DNA of 64,000 nucleotides from Achromobacter insolitus (GCF_002209555.1 NZ_NJIF01000007.1:186001-250000), one strand, 5' to 3'; shown: positions 35,913 to 44,736, numbered from the stretch's first letter. The notes: generated by a model not told the origin, from the sequence alone. Translations and numbers: made by a program.

Positions 35913-36432
35913 CACTTAAATGCCTGCTGGGATGCTGCCTGGATACAACCACTACGCTCCGCGCTGCTTCACGGAAGGGTGAATTCTAGGCATGTCTTTC
36001 CGCATGCAACGGCAACCTAACAACTCCAGATTTTTCTTACAGATAGCTAACACCCGAGTAAACAATTGAACACTTGTCTCCCTGCTGCATTGATTTTTAG
36101 ACACAGACCTTACGGAAACGGCCACGACACGGAAGGACTGTTACCGAAGCGTAAAAAACACAAAAGCATGTGATTGCGCTTCTCGCGCGCTTTGCGCGCT
36201 GCCTACAATCGGCGCTCACGCTGGCGGCAGACCGGCGCGCTACAGACTCAGAGACAGAATTCCCCGGTGGCAGGCCCGCTCGTGACGAGCCTTTGCCCAC
36301 CCTTTGCAAGCGGCCCCATCGCGTGGCCTTTCATCCCATTGCAGTCATCGCGACGCGCCCTGCGCGCCCGCGCGGAAATCCAAAGCAGCACACGCAGCAA
36401 CAGGCGAAGCATTCTCATAAGGAGACGGTGAG
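35913..36432. promoter_or_regulatory. divergent regulatory region between tssA and vgrG
   Basis: A 520-base gap with no credible gene, unusually AT-rich for this window between about 35980 and 36180. It must hold the promoters of both main T6SS operons. On the plus strand a TACAAT hexamer (36204-36209) follows a GCGCGC palindrome. A good vgrG ribosome site, AAGGAG at 36419-36424, sits 8 bases before ATG. I saw no TGGCAC-N5-TTGC sigma54 site on either strand. A leader of about 215 bases would precede vgrG if the hexamer is used. Confidence 0.55.
36185..36199. repeat. GC palindrome next to a -10-like hexamer, possible operator
   Basis: GCGCGC-TTT-GCGCGC is a perfect inverted repeat. It ends 4 bases before a TACAAT -10-like box, so it would lie in the spacer of a vgrG-directed promoter. 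The -35 position (TCTCGC) is poor, as expected if an activator were needed. Chance is possible in such GC-rich DNA. Confidence 0.3.
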
Positions 36433-38820
36433 ATGGACCGCAACGTGCCGAGCGAACGTGTCGTCAAGGCGCATACGCCCCTGCCGCCCGAGGCTCTGAA
36501 GTTCCGCGCCATGCATGGCGCCGAAAGCCTTTCGCAGCTGTTCGAGCTGGAGATCGAATTGGTCTCGGAGTCCTATTCACTGGACATGAAATCCCTGCTG
36601 GGCAAGCCGCTGACGCTGGAGATCGAAACGGGCGCCGCCAAGCCGCGCTATCTCGGCGGACACATTACGCGCTGCGTGCTGGTGGGCCGCGAGAACAACA
36701 CCTCGCGCTACACGATCTACCGCGCCACGGTGCGGCCGTGGCTCTGGTACCTGACCCAGACCTCGGACAACAAGATATTCCAGAACAAGAACGTGCCCGA
36801 CGTCATTCGTGAAGTGCTGAAGGACTATGACTACCCCGTCGAGTTCAAGCTGGTGGACAGCTACCGCAACTGGGAATACTGCGTTCAGTATCAGGAGACC
36901 GACTATGCCTTCATCAGCCGCTTGATGGAGCATGAAGGCATCTACTTCTGGTTCAAGCACGATAAAGGCAAGCACACGCTGGTACTCACCGACGACATCA
37001 CGCAGCACGAACCTGTCGCCGGCTACGAGCAGATCCCCTACTACGGGCCCGACCGCATCACCATCCCGCGCGAAGACCATGTCTACAAGTGGGAAGTGGC
37101 CGAACAGATCACGCCCGGCGCATTCGCCACCACCGACTACCACCCGCTCACGCCCGCGGCCAGCCTGGAAGCGCGCCGCAACAATCCGGGCGCGCATGAC
37201 CACGGCGACCTGGAGATGTATGAATGGCAAGGCGGCTACACCAACCCCGATGACGCGGAGCATTACACGCGCGTGCGGCTCGAGGACCTGCAATGCAGGA
37301 AGGAACAAAGCACGGGCGGCTCCAATGCCCGCGGGCTGGCCACGGGACACCTCTTCACGCTGCGCAATCATCCGCGCCAGGCCGAGAACCGCGAGTATCT
37401 CGTCGTCAGCACCTACTACAGGATCCGTGAAACAGGCTACGCCAGCGGCCAGCCCGATCCGGGAGATTTCGACCTGGAGTTCGTGGTGCTGCCATCCAGC
37501 ACGCAATTCCGCGCGCCACGCGTTACCCCCATCCCCCGCACCCATGGCCCGCAGACCGCGACCGTGGTGGGCAAGGAAGGCGAAGAAATCTGGACCGACA
37601 AGATGGGCCGCGTCAAAGTGCAGTTCCATTGGGACCGCTATGGCAAGAAGGATGAGAACAGCTCGTGCTGGGTGCGGGTTTCCAGCCCGTGGGCTGGTGG
37701 CGGATTTGGCGGCATCCAGCTGCCGCGCGTGCGCGACGAAGTGATCGTCGACTTCATCGGTGGCCAGCCGGACCGCCCCATCGTGATCGGTCGTGTCTTC
37801 AATGCCAACAATCTGCCGCCTTGGGATCTGCCGGACAACGCCACGCAAAGCGGCTTTCTGAGCCGTTCCAAGAGCGGCACGCCCGCGACGGCGAATGCGC
37901 TCATGTTCGAAGACAAAAGCGGCAGTGAACGCATCTGGCTGCACGCTGAGCGTGAACTGTGCACCGAAGTGGAAGCCAACGAATTCCACTCGACGGACGA
38001 AAACCGCACCACCACCATCGGCGATAACGACACCACCAAGATTGGCGGCAACCGCGACATCAAGGTCACCGGTACCGACAATCTGCGCGTGGAAAAGCGG
38101 CGCGACGTCTTCGTCAAGGGACACGAGGAATACACCGTCAAGGCATCTCGCACCGTCAATGTGAAAGACGGCCTGATGGATGAGAAGTTCGACAACGGCT
38201 TGAAGACCACGGTCGCAGCCAAGGGCGAGGAACGCGAGATCACCGGCCTCTTCAAGGAAACGCTGAAGAACGGCGAACAGGTCTACGTGAACGAGGGCGA
38301 TTCGCTGCACCACGTGAAGACGGGCGCGCTGACCGAAAAGGCCAAGGGCAAAGTCGAACTGCTTTCGACCGACGCGAACATGGACGTCAAGGCCAAGACC
38401 GCGATGTGGGTGGAATCCGAAACCTCCACCATGGATCTCAAGGCCAAGGGCAAGATAGACATGGAGTCCGTGGGATCCACCGTGCTGGTCAAAGCGGACG
38501 GCAACATAACGTTGAAGACACCCGCCGACGTCGTGATGGACGCGGCCAACGTCAAGGATCTTTCCAAGGAAAGCTGGCTGCAGGCCACGCCGTTCTCCAT
38601 AGGCCTCGCGGTAGCCAAAGCGGAATTCGGCATGCACCGCCTGGCCTTGTTCCGCACGACGGTCATGCTGAACATCTCCTTCACCAACTACGCCATGGTC
38701 AGCAGCATCGGCCAGATGGTGTCCTACCGCACCACGGGCGCCAGTTATCAGTTCGACGCCGTCGCCGCGGAAAAGGTCGGCCTGGGCGCGTCGATGGTTG
38801 GCCTCTGGAGCATCATCTGA
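36433..38820 (+). CDS. vgrG: type VI secretion tip protein VgrG (TssI) with hydrophobic C-terminal extension
   Basis: The trimeric spike at the tip of the Hcp tube. It has 795 residues. A gp27-like base (about 1-340) contains FRAMHGAESLSQLFELEIEL and DYAFISRLMEHEGIYFWF. The gp5 OB domain (about 380-460) shows DKMGRVKVQFHWDRYGKKDE and SSPWAGGGFGGIQLPRVRDE. A gp5-type beta-helix with short repeats ending in VKTGALTEKAKGK follows. Residues from about 713 form an 80-residue hydrophobic tail rich in Met, Ser and Thr with no recognised enzymatic motif. It heads a five-gene module. Confidence 0.95.
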   Translation: MDRNVPSERVVKAHTPLPPEALKFRAMHGAESLSQLFELEIELVSESYSLDMKSLLGKPLTLEIETGAAKPRYLGGHITRCVLVGRENNTSRYTIYRATVRPWLWYLTQTSDNKIFQNKNVPDVIREVLKDYDYPVEFKLVDSYRNWEYCVQYQETDYAFISRLMEHEGIYFWFKHDKGKHTLVLTDDITQHEPVAGYEQIPYYGPDRITIPREDHVYKWEVAEQITPGAFATTDYHPLTPAASLEARRNNPGAHDHGDLEMYEWQGGYTNPDDAEHYTRVRLEDLQCRKEQSTGGSNARGLATGHLFTLRNHPRQAENREYLVVSTYYRIRETGYASGQPDPGDFDLEFVVLPSSTQFRAPRVTPIPRTHGPQTATVVGKEGEEIWTDKMGRVKVQFHWDRYGKKDENSSCWVRVSSPWAGGGFGGIQLPRVRDEVIVDFIGGQPDRPIVIGRVFNANNLPPWDLPDNATQSGFLSRSKSGTPATANALMFEDKSGSERIWLHAERELCTEVEANEFHSTDENRTTTIGDNDTTKIGGNRDIKVTGTDNLRVEKRRDVFVKGHEEYTVKASRTVNVKDGLMDEKFDNGLKTTVAAKGEEREITGLFKETLKNGEQVYVNEGDSLHHVKTGALTEKAKGKVELLSTDANMDVKAKTAMWVESETSTMDLKAKGKIDMESVGSTVLVKADGNITLKTPADVVMDAANVKDLSKESWLQATPFSIGLAVAKAEFGMHRLALFRTTVMLNISFTNYAMVSSIGQMVSYRTTGASYQFDAVAAEKVGLGASMVGLWSII

Positions 38821-38827
38821 GACCCCC

Positions 38828-39232
38828 ATGTCCGACTTCTTCGATGCATGGCCAAGCTGGGCAAAGTGGGTATGGCTGGGCTTGCTGCTATCCCTGGCGC
38901 AGGCAGCGTATATGTTGTGGCGCGAGCGCCAGCGGCGCGCGGCGGGACGCCGGGACGTGCAGCGGCAGGATGCCGTGCGCGCCCACGGCGTCGCCAGCAC
39001 GGCGCTCGTGACCGCTGCGCGCGACACGCGGCGCCGCATCGGCGATACGCTCTACTTCATCGTCGAACTGGACCTGGAAGTCGCTGCAACCAGCGCCACG
39101 CCCGCTCTCTCACGCACGCTCAGCGTCCCGCTATCGCCGCTGCACCTTGCCGATTTCAGCGCAGGCAAGACCATCCAGGTGCGCGTCGATCCGGCAAGCC
39201 GTGAAGTCGCCGTGGACCAGGCCACGGGATAG
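38828..39232 (+). CDS. small membrane protein of the VgrG module, unknown function
   Basis: 134 residues, no assigned function. One transmembrane helix at about 11-31 follows a short acidic N-terminus. The remaining soluble domain (about 55-130) is beta-rich, with a DTRRRIGDTLYFIVELDLEV strand pair and IQVRVDPASREVAVD at the end. That pattern recalls DUF3592-like domains (a tentative resemblance). ATG 38828 is 7 bases after the vgrG stop, and the next gene starts 2 bases after its own stop, so it is part of the module. It could be an immunity-like, docking or assembly protein; nothing in the sequence decides. Confidence 0.65.
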   Translation: MSDFFDAWPSWAKWVWLGLLLSLAQAAYMLWRERQRRAAGRRDVQRQDAVRAHGVASTALVTAARDTRRRIGDTLYFIVELDLEVAATSATPALSRTLSVPLSPLHLADFSAGKTIQVRVDPASREVAVDQATG

Positions 39233-39234
39233 CC

Positions 39235-41862
39235 ATGAAGACCATCAAGCCGTTCCGCCTGGGAGTGCTGACTCGTCCCTACCGTTGGCAACGCCGCGAC
39301 GTGTTGGGCGTGGCGGTGTTCGCGCTGGTCGACATTGGCCGCACGCCCATGCTGCTCATGGACCAGGAGCTCTGGAAACTGGCTGGAGCCGAGGCCGGCG
39401 GTCTGCTGGACCTGGCCACGCCCAAGCTTTGTCCGGAAGTGCTCGTCTCGGGCCACGCTTATCCGCATGATCCGGCCCACCCCGGCGCCTGTGCGGTACG
39501 CCTGAAGGTCGGCGCGATCGACAAGTCGCTGCTGGTATTCGGCGACCGCTACTGGGTAGACGGCAAGGCCTCCGACCCGCAGCCCTTCGATCGCATGCGC
39601 CTGGACTGGCGGCATGCTTACGGCGGCCCGAGCTGCACCGACAATCCGCTAGGCATTGGCGCGCAGGACGAAGACATCAACGGCGTGCGCGTGCGCCGGC
39701 TACCCAATATCGAAAGCCCGCATGAGCGCATTGCTTCGCCCGCTCAGCGCGTGGCTCCCGCCGGCTTCACGGCCTTGCCCATGGACAGTCCGCAACGAGC
39801 TGCGCGGCTAGGCCGCCAGTATGGCCAGCAATGGCTGGAGCATGACTTCCCGGGGTTCGCGTCCGACATGGACTGGCGCTTCTTCAATGCCGCGCCCCCC
39901 GATCAATGGGGCGCTCCCAACGCGGCGCTGGCTGGCGGCATGGAATACGAATTGTGGAACATGCATCCCGACCAGCCGCTGCAACGCGGCCGTCTGCCCG
40001 ATTGGCACGCCCGTTGTTTCGTCAGCCGCCAAGCGGATGGCAGCGCACTTGAAGAAGTCGCATTGCGCCTCACCACGGCCTGGTTCTTTCCCGAGCGCAA
40101 TCAGCTCGCGCTGATCTGGCACGGCGCGCTGGCGGTGCTCGAAGACGATGCAGCCGACATCCTCTACATCATGCCGGCACTGGAACATGCGGGCCAGGCG
40201 CGCGATGCGGCGCACTATCAAAGGGTGCTGGAACAGCGCCTTGATCCCGATCTCGGCGCCGTCTACGCCCTGCATGACGCTCAGCTGGTGCCGGAAGACA
40301 TCTGCGGCGAACTGCCGCAAGCCGCAATGGAAGCCGTTGCCCAGCGCCCCTCGCAGCGCAACCTTTATGCCGGCGCCGCGCGGCGGCATGCCCGAGAGCG
40401 CGAATCCCTGCTCGCCCAGGGTCTGGATCCCGACTTGTACATGGCGCCGCTAGAACCGCCGCCTCAAGCGCCACGGCTGTCCGACCTGCCCAACACGATC
40501 CAGCGCATGCAACAGGAACTGGAGGAGGCCAAGCGCCTGTCCGGAGGCACCGCCGCCAGGGCGCTGGCCGATCCCAACCTACCATCCATGGCCGAAGTCT
40601 CGGGTGTCGACATCGACGCGCTGCGCAAGCTGGACAATGACGGCAAACTTCCGGCGGGTTTCGATCCCCGCGTGGTGAAGCGGCACATTGCCGACTTTGA
40701 CGCCAATCCTCATACACAGGCCAAGCGAGCCGGGCAGAATGGCGACGGCGCGCCGCCTCCGCTCAGCGAAACGCTGGCCCCCCAAGTGCATCAGGCCTAT
40801 CAGCAATCGGCGCACCAGTTCGCGCCGCCCCCGCCCATGCCACCGCTGCGTGCGCGGCGCACCCGCATGAAGCTGGAAGCGCGGCTGAAGGGCAACCGGG
40901 ACTGCCGGGACATGAACCTGACCGGTGCGGACCTGAGCGGCCTGGACCTTTCCGGCGCCGACTTCCAGCGCGCCATTCTGGCGGGCGCCAAGCTTGTGGA
41001 CGCGCGGCTGGATGGCAGCAACCTTACCGATGCCGTGCTGGCGGGCGCCGACCTGACGCGCGCCAGCCTGCGCGGCGCCAATATGTCGCGCGCCAACCTG
41101 GGACGCACGCAATGCTTCCAGACGGACTTCAGCGAAAGCCGGATTGCGGAGACCATCTGGGACCATGCAAGCTGCGAGGCATGCAGCTTTGCCGGCAGCA
41201 CGTGGCGGCTCGGACGATTGAACCAGGCACGCCTGCGAGGCTGCGATCTGCGCGGCGCATCGTTCGAACAGTGGGCCGCGATGACGGCAGTCTTCGAAGA
41301 CTGCCGCTTTCACGACGCGCGGTTGAATCAATGCGTGTTCATGCAGGGAACAATCGCGAACGCCGACTTTTCCCGCGCGGACCTGCAGCGCGTGAGCTTC
41401 ATGGATGTGGAGTTTTCCGGCCGCTTCAGCCTGGAGAACGCCACGCTCGATGGCTGCGCCTTCGCCGGCCGCGTCGAGCTTGCCGGGGCATGCCTGCGTG
41501 GCATGCAGTTCAAAGTGGGCAGCATGCGCGGCGCAATGCTCGATCGGGCAGACATGCGCGGCGCGCAGCTCGCGGCGAGCGACTTCTCGAACTGCCGCTT
41601 GCGGGAGGCCGACCTTACCGGCGCGGCCGCCCCCGACACGCACTTCGTGCGCACCGATTTCTCGGGCGCGCGCCTGCGCAACGCCAACTTGATCAACAGC
41701 TTGCTCGGCAAGGCCGTCTTGCTGCGCGCCGACCTGACGGGCGCCAACCTCTTTCGCGCGGATGTCGCGCAAGCGCAGATGGACGGCAGCACCGGGCTGC
41801 ACGACGCCTACGTCCAGGGCGCCAAGCTCTGGCCTGCCCGGCAGCCGGAGAACGCCTCATGA
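39235..41862 (+). CDS. DUF2169 domain protein with C-terminal pentapeptide repeats
   Basis: 875 residues in two parts. Residues 1 to about 330 are a DUF2169 domain, shown by FGDRYWVDGKASDPQPFDRM, LDWRHAYGGPSCTDNPLGIG and WHARCFVSRQADGS. DUF2169 proteins act as adaptors that load effectors or PAAR-like proteins on VgrG in some T6SS, for example Agrobacterium tumefaciens. A linker with charged and proline-rich stretches follows. From about residue 555 to the end are A(D/N)LXX pentapeptide repeats, such as NLTGADLSGLDLSGADFQRA, predicted to form a right-handed beta-helix. Its stop overlaps the next gene by four bases. Confidence 0.85.
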   Translation: MKTIKPFRLGVLTRPYRWQRRDVLGVAVFALVDIGRTPMLLMDQELWKLAGAEAGGLLDLATPKLCPEVLVSGHAYPHDPAHPGACAVRLKVGAIDKSLLVFGDRYWVDGKASDPQPFDRMRLDWRHAYGGPSCTDNPLGIGAQDEDINGVRVRRLPNIESPHERIASPAQRVAPAGFTALPMDSPQRAARLGRQYGQQWLEHDFPGFASDMDWRFFNAAPPDQWGAPNAALAGGMEYELWNMHPDQPLQRGRLPDWHARCFVSRQADGSALEEVALRLTTAWFFPERNQLALIWHGALAVLEDDAADILYIMPALEHAGQARDAAHYQRVLEQRLDPDLGAVYALHDAQLVPEDICGELPQAAMEAVAQRPSQRNLYAGAARRHARERESLLAQGLDPDLYMAPLEPPPQAPRLSDLPNTIQRMQQELEEAKRLSGGTAARALADPNLPSMAEVSGVDIDALRKLDNDGKLPAGFDPRVVKRHIADFDANPHTQAKRAGQNGDGAPPPLSETLAPQVHQAYQQSAHQFAPPPPMPPLRARRTRMKLEARLKGNRDCRDMNLTGADLSGLDLSGADFQRAILAGAKLVDARLDGSNLTDAVLAGADLTRASLRGANMSRANLGRTQCFQTDFSESRIAETIWDHASCEACSFAGSTWRLGRLNQARLRGCDLRGASFEQWAAMTAVFEDCRFHDARLNQCVFMQGTIANADFSRADLQRVSFMDVEFSGRFSLENATLDGCAFAGRVELAGACLRGMQFKVGSMRGAMLDRADMRGAQLAASDFSNCRLREADLTGAAAPDTHFVRTDFSGARLRNANLINSLLGKAVLLRADLTGANLFRADVAQAQMDGSTGLHDAYVQGAKLWPARQPENAS

Positions 41863-42917
41863 AGCGGGATCAATTGCTGGACCAGGTACGCCATGGCGAA
41901 CCGATAGCGCACGTCAGCCTGGCCGGCCAAGACTTGCGCGGACTGGATCTCGCGGGCGCATTTTTCGACCAGGTGGATTTGAGCGGCGCCAAGCTAAGCG
42001 ATTGCCAGTTGCAGGACAGTCAATTCCTCAACTGCGTGCTGACCGGCCTGGACGCCGCGGGCGCCAACCTGGACACGGCGCGGTTGTTCCGCTGCCAGGC
42101 CCGCGGCGCCGTGCTGGATGGCAGCCATGCCCATGGCATCAGCTTCACCGAATGCGATCTGAGCCGGGCCAGTCTGGATCAGGCCGAGCTGAGGGAAGCA
42201 TCCTTCAACTCCACCGCGCTCGAAGAAGCCTGCTTTCGAGCTGCGCGCCTGGAGCGCTCGGTATTCTCGCGCAGCGCCTTGGCGCGCGCCGACCTATCTC
42301 GGGCGTGGATGAGCTTCACCCTGTTTCACCAGTTGGACCTGCGCAACGTCGTGCTGGCAGGCGCCAACGCGGAGAGCACCATGTTCATCGAATGCAATCT
42401 GGCGGCGCAGGACTTTGCCTCGCAAGCGTACCCGCTCTGCCATTTCACCGACTGTCAGCTGGATGCGGCGGACTTCCGCAATGCAGATCTGCGGCAGGCC
42501 GGATTCAAGGGTGCATCGTTGCGCGGCGCGCGCTTTGCCGGCGCCTCCGCGCCACAGGCGCTGTTCCCGCAAGCGGATCTGAGCGGCGCCGACCTGCAGG
42601 GCGGCCGCTTCGACGGCTCCATCTGGGCCGAGGCGACCCTGGACGACGCGTCCCTGCGCGGCGCCAGCCTGTCGCTGTGCATTTTTCAGCGCGCGCGTTG
42701 CGCCAAGACCGATTTCCGCGGCGCCAACCTGACCGACGCCGACTTTTCGCTGGCCGACCTGGGCCAGGCCGACCTGCGCGACGCCACCTTCCAACGCACG
42801 CGCATGCATCGCGCATTGACCCAAGGCACGCGCTGGACGCAGCGCCACGGCATTATCGAAAACGACGCCCCCCTGCTTGAGGCCGAACTCTGGTCGGCCG
42901 GGCGCGCCCCCACCTGA
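41859..42917 (+). CDS. pentapeptide repeat protein of the VgrG module
   Basis: 352 residues, nearly all pentapeptide repeats: HVSLAGQDLRGLDLAGAFFD at the start, then many A(D/N/S)LXX units to near residue 330. A regular right-handed quadrilateral beta-helix is predicted. It looks like a relative of the repeat half of the upstream DUF2169 protein and may have arisen by duplication (inferred). ATGA overlap couples it to that gene. The frame is open upstream from 41112, but MKRDQLLDQVRHGEPI is the natural start. Function unknown: possible scaffold, spike extension or DNA-mimic; no catalytic motif is seen. Confidence 0.8.
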   Translation: MKRDQLLDQVRHGEPIAHVSLAGQDLRGLDLAGAFFDQVDLSGAKLSDCQLQDSQFLNCVLTGLDAAGANLDTARLFRCQARGAVLDGSHAHGISFTECDLSRASLDQAELREASFNSTALEEACFRAARLERSVFSRSALARADLSRAWMSFTLFHQLDLRNVVLAGANAESTMFIECNLAAQDFASQAYPLCHFTDCQLDAADFRNADLRQAGFKGASLRGARFAGASAPQALFPQADLSGADLQGGRFDGSIWAEATLDDASLRGASLSLCIFQRARCAKTDFRGANLTDADFSLADLGQADLRDATFQRTRMHRALTQGTRWTQRHGIIENDAPLLEAELWSAGRAPT

Positions 42918-42961
42918 CCTCGCGCGGCATCGCCGCCCCCTTTTTGCGCAAGGAGATAAAC

Positions 42962-43345
42962 ATGCTCGCTGTCTGCCAGTTGCCCAGCCTGGCCGTGGGC
43001 GTTCCAGACGTCTGCAAGACCCCCGTGCCGCCGATCCCGCATATCGACACGGCAACCTCGGCCATGGGCATTCCCGTGGTCTGGAACGTATGGTTGATGG
43101 CGGCGCCCGTGCACAACATGGCAACGCTGATACCCGTGACGCTGGGCGATACTGCCGGCGTGGGCGGCGGACTGATTTCGCAGACCTTCATGGGCCAGTC
43201 ACGCTACATGACGGGCGCGTTCACCATGCTGGTACGCGGCGCGCCCATCGTTCGCATGACCAGCCTGACCCTGCAGAACACCATCAATGCGCCCGGCTTC
43301 AAGGCCTATTCGCCACAGCCCGTCATGGTGGTCCTGACGACCTGA
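42962..43345 (+). CDS. DUF4150 PAAR-like tip protein
   Basis: 127 residues. The DUF4150 pattern appears in VGVPDVCKTPVPPIPHIDTA near the N-terminus, then VHNMATLIPVTLGDTAGVGG and a C-terminal strand region. DUF4150 is a PAAR-like family that sharpens the VgrG spike and often carries toxins at its C-terminus. Here nothing is fused after the core. AAGGAG lies 6 bases before ATG 42962, so the ORF start at 42944 is unlikely. It is the last gene of the module and ends 15 bases from the convergent ccsB gene; no terminator is visible between them. Confidence 0.85.
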   Translation: MLAVCQLPSLAVGVPDVCKTPVPPIPHIDTATSAMGIPVVWNVWLMAAPVHNMATLIPVTLGDTAGVGGGLISQTFMGQSRYMTGAFTMLVRGAPIVRMTSLTLQNTINAPGFKAYSPQPVMVVLTT

Positions 43346-43360
43346 ACAGGCTGTGCGCAA

Positions 43361-44728
43361 CTACAGTTCGCCGTAGGAGTGCAGCCCCGACAGGAACATG
43401 TTCACGCCCAGGAAGGCAAAGCCCGTGATAAGCAGGCCCATCAGTGCCCAGTAGGCCGCCATGGTGCCGCGCAAGCCCTTGATCAGGCGCATGTGCAGCC
43501 AGGCCGCGTAGTTGAGCCAGACGATCAGCGCCCAGGTTTCCTTCGGATCCCATTGCCAGTACGCACCCCAGGCGTCAGCCGCCCACAGCGCGCCCAGGAT
43601 CGTAGCAACGGTGAAAAACGCGAAGCCGATCGCGATGGCGCGATACATGATGTCGTCCAGCACTTCCAGCGAGGGCAGTGCCGCGGCGATGCGGCGGCGC
43701 CCCAGCAGGATCGCGCCGACGATCACCGCGCCCACACCGAAATACAGCATCCAGGTGGCCGACAGGCCATCGGTGCGAAACACCATGGGCTCGGCGCACA
43801 GCAGCACGCCCAGCACGAACAACGGCGCCAGCTTGGCCCACGACGTGGTCTGCCCGTGCTGCTTGATCAGATAGGCAAAGCCCACCATCGCCGCCAGCGA
43901 GAAAGTGCCGTAGCCGATGAAGTTGGCCGGAACGTGCAGTTTCATCCACCAGCTCTTGAGCGCCGGCACCAACGGCTGGATCTGCCCGGCGTCGCGCGTG
44001 AACGAATACCACAGCAGGAAAACCACCGCCGACGTGACCACCAGCAACACGAAGCCGCCCAGCGCGCGCGTCGCGTACTTGCGTTCGTAATAGAGATAGA
44101 ACAGTGCCGTGATCAGCGCAAAGAGCACGAACACTTCATACAGGTTACTGACCGGGATGTGGCCCAGGTCCGGCCCCATCAAGTGCCCTTCGCGCCACCG
44201 CACCAGCAGACCGGTAACGCCGGCAAACACCGCGCCCCAGGTCAGGGCCGTGCCGAGCCACGCGGCGGTGGGGCTGAAGAAGCCGATCCAGTAGCAGGCC
44301 ATGGCCAGTGCAAACAGCGCGCACATCCAGAGAATGGCCGATTGCGACGAGAACAGGTATTTCAGGAAGAAAACCTGCTCGGCCCGGGCCAGATCATTGC
44401 CGTACAGCATCAGCGCCAGTCCGGCCGCGATGGCACAGGCAACCATCAGGCGGCGCAGCGGGCGCCACAGCCAGCCCATCCAGGCCAGCACCGGCACGGT
44501 GCCGCACAGGATGATCTTCTCGTAATAGTCCATCGCGTTGCTGTAGCGGTTCAGGGCGAAGCCCGCGCCCACTGCCAGCAACAGGAAGAAGACAACGTCG
44601 GTCCAGTCGGGCCTGCCGCGCTGCGCGCGGCCGTCACCGGTTTCGGACAGGGCGTCCTGCCAGAGCTGATCCGGCGCGGCGGCCAGCGATTGCGGCGACG
44701 AGGGATGCGTAGTGGTCGTAGTGGACAT
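43361..44728 (-). CDS. ccsB: cytochrome c biogenesis protein CcsB/CcsA (ResC)
   Basis: A system II haem handling membrane protein that delivers haem to apocytochrome c with ResB. It has 455 residues with many transmembrane helices. The tryptophan-rich WWD haem loop reads WGAYWQWDPKETWALIVWL, with conserved haem-ligand histidines in KLHVPANFIGYGTFS and WLHMRLIKG. It follows resB by 8 bases on the same strand, the usual pair. Naming varies (ccsA, ccsB, resC). Confidence 0.93.
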   Translation of the reverse strand: MSTTTTTHPSSPQSLAAAPDQLWQDALSETGDGRAQRGRPDWTDVVFFLLLAVGAGFALNRYSNAMDYYEKIILCGTVPVLAWMGWLWRPLRRLMVACAIAAGLALMLYGNDLARAEQVFFLKYLFSSQSAILWMCALFALAMACYWIGFFSPTAAWLGTALTWGAVFAGVTGLLVRWREGHLMGPDLGHIPVSNLYEVFVLFALITALFYLYYERKYATRALGGFVLLVVTSAVVFLLWYSFTRDAGQIQPLVPALKSWWMKLHVPANFIGYGTFSLAAMVGFAYLIKQHGQTTSWAKLAPLFVLGVLLCAEPMVFRTDGLSATWMLYFGVGAVIVGAILLGRRRIAAALPSLEVLDDIMYRAIAIGFAFFTVATILGALWAADAWGAYWQWDPKETWALIVWLNYAAWLHMRLIKGLRGTMAAYWALMGLLITGFAFLGVNMFLSGLHSYGEL

Positions 44729-44736
44729 AGGAAACC

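Noticed and set aside
35913-36432. Sigma54 promoter for the T6SS operons
   Set aside because: No GG-N10-GC element of the TGGCAC-N5-TTGC type was found on either strand.
36433-38820. VgrG as an evolved effector with an enzymatic C-terminus
   Set aside because: No lysozyme, lipase, actin-crosslinking, protease or nuclease motif can be seen after the beta-helix; reported only as an unassigned tail.
36577-39039. 820-codon minus-strand open frame
   Set aside because: Antisense shadow of vgrG; the plus-strand frame has clear gp27/gp5 motifs and a good ribosome site.
40579-41802. 407-codon minus-strand frame and similar frames opposite the pentapeptide genes
   Set aside because: Pentapeptide repeats give repetitive reverse frames; none has a start signal or known domain.
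41112-41858. Upstream extension of the second pentapeptide gene, which could suggest a fusion or frameshift with the DUF2169 gene
   Set aside because: The extension is an Arg/Gly-rich shadow; the ATGA overlap at 41859 gives a natural start and both proteins are complete.
43346-43360. Terminator between the DUF4150 gene and ccsB
   Set aside because: The 15-base gap contains no inverted repeat or T-run.
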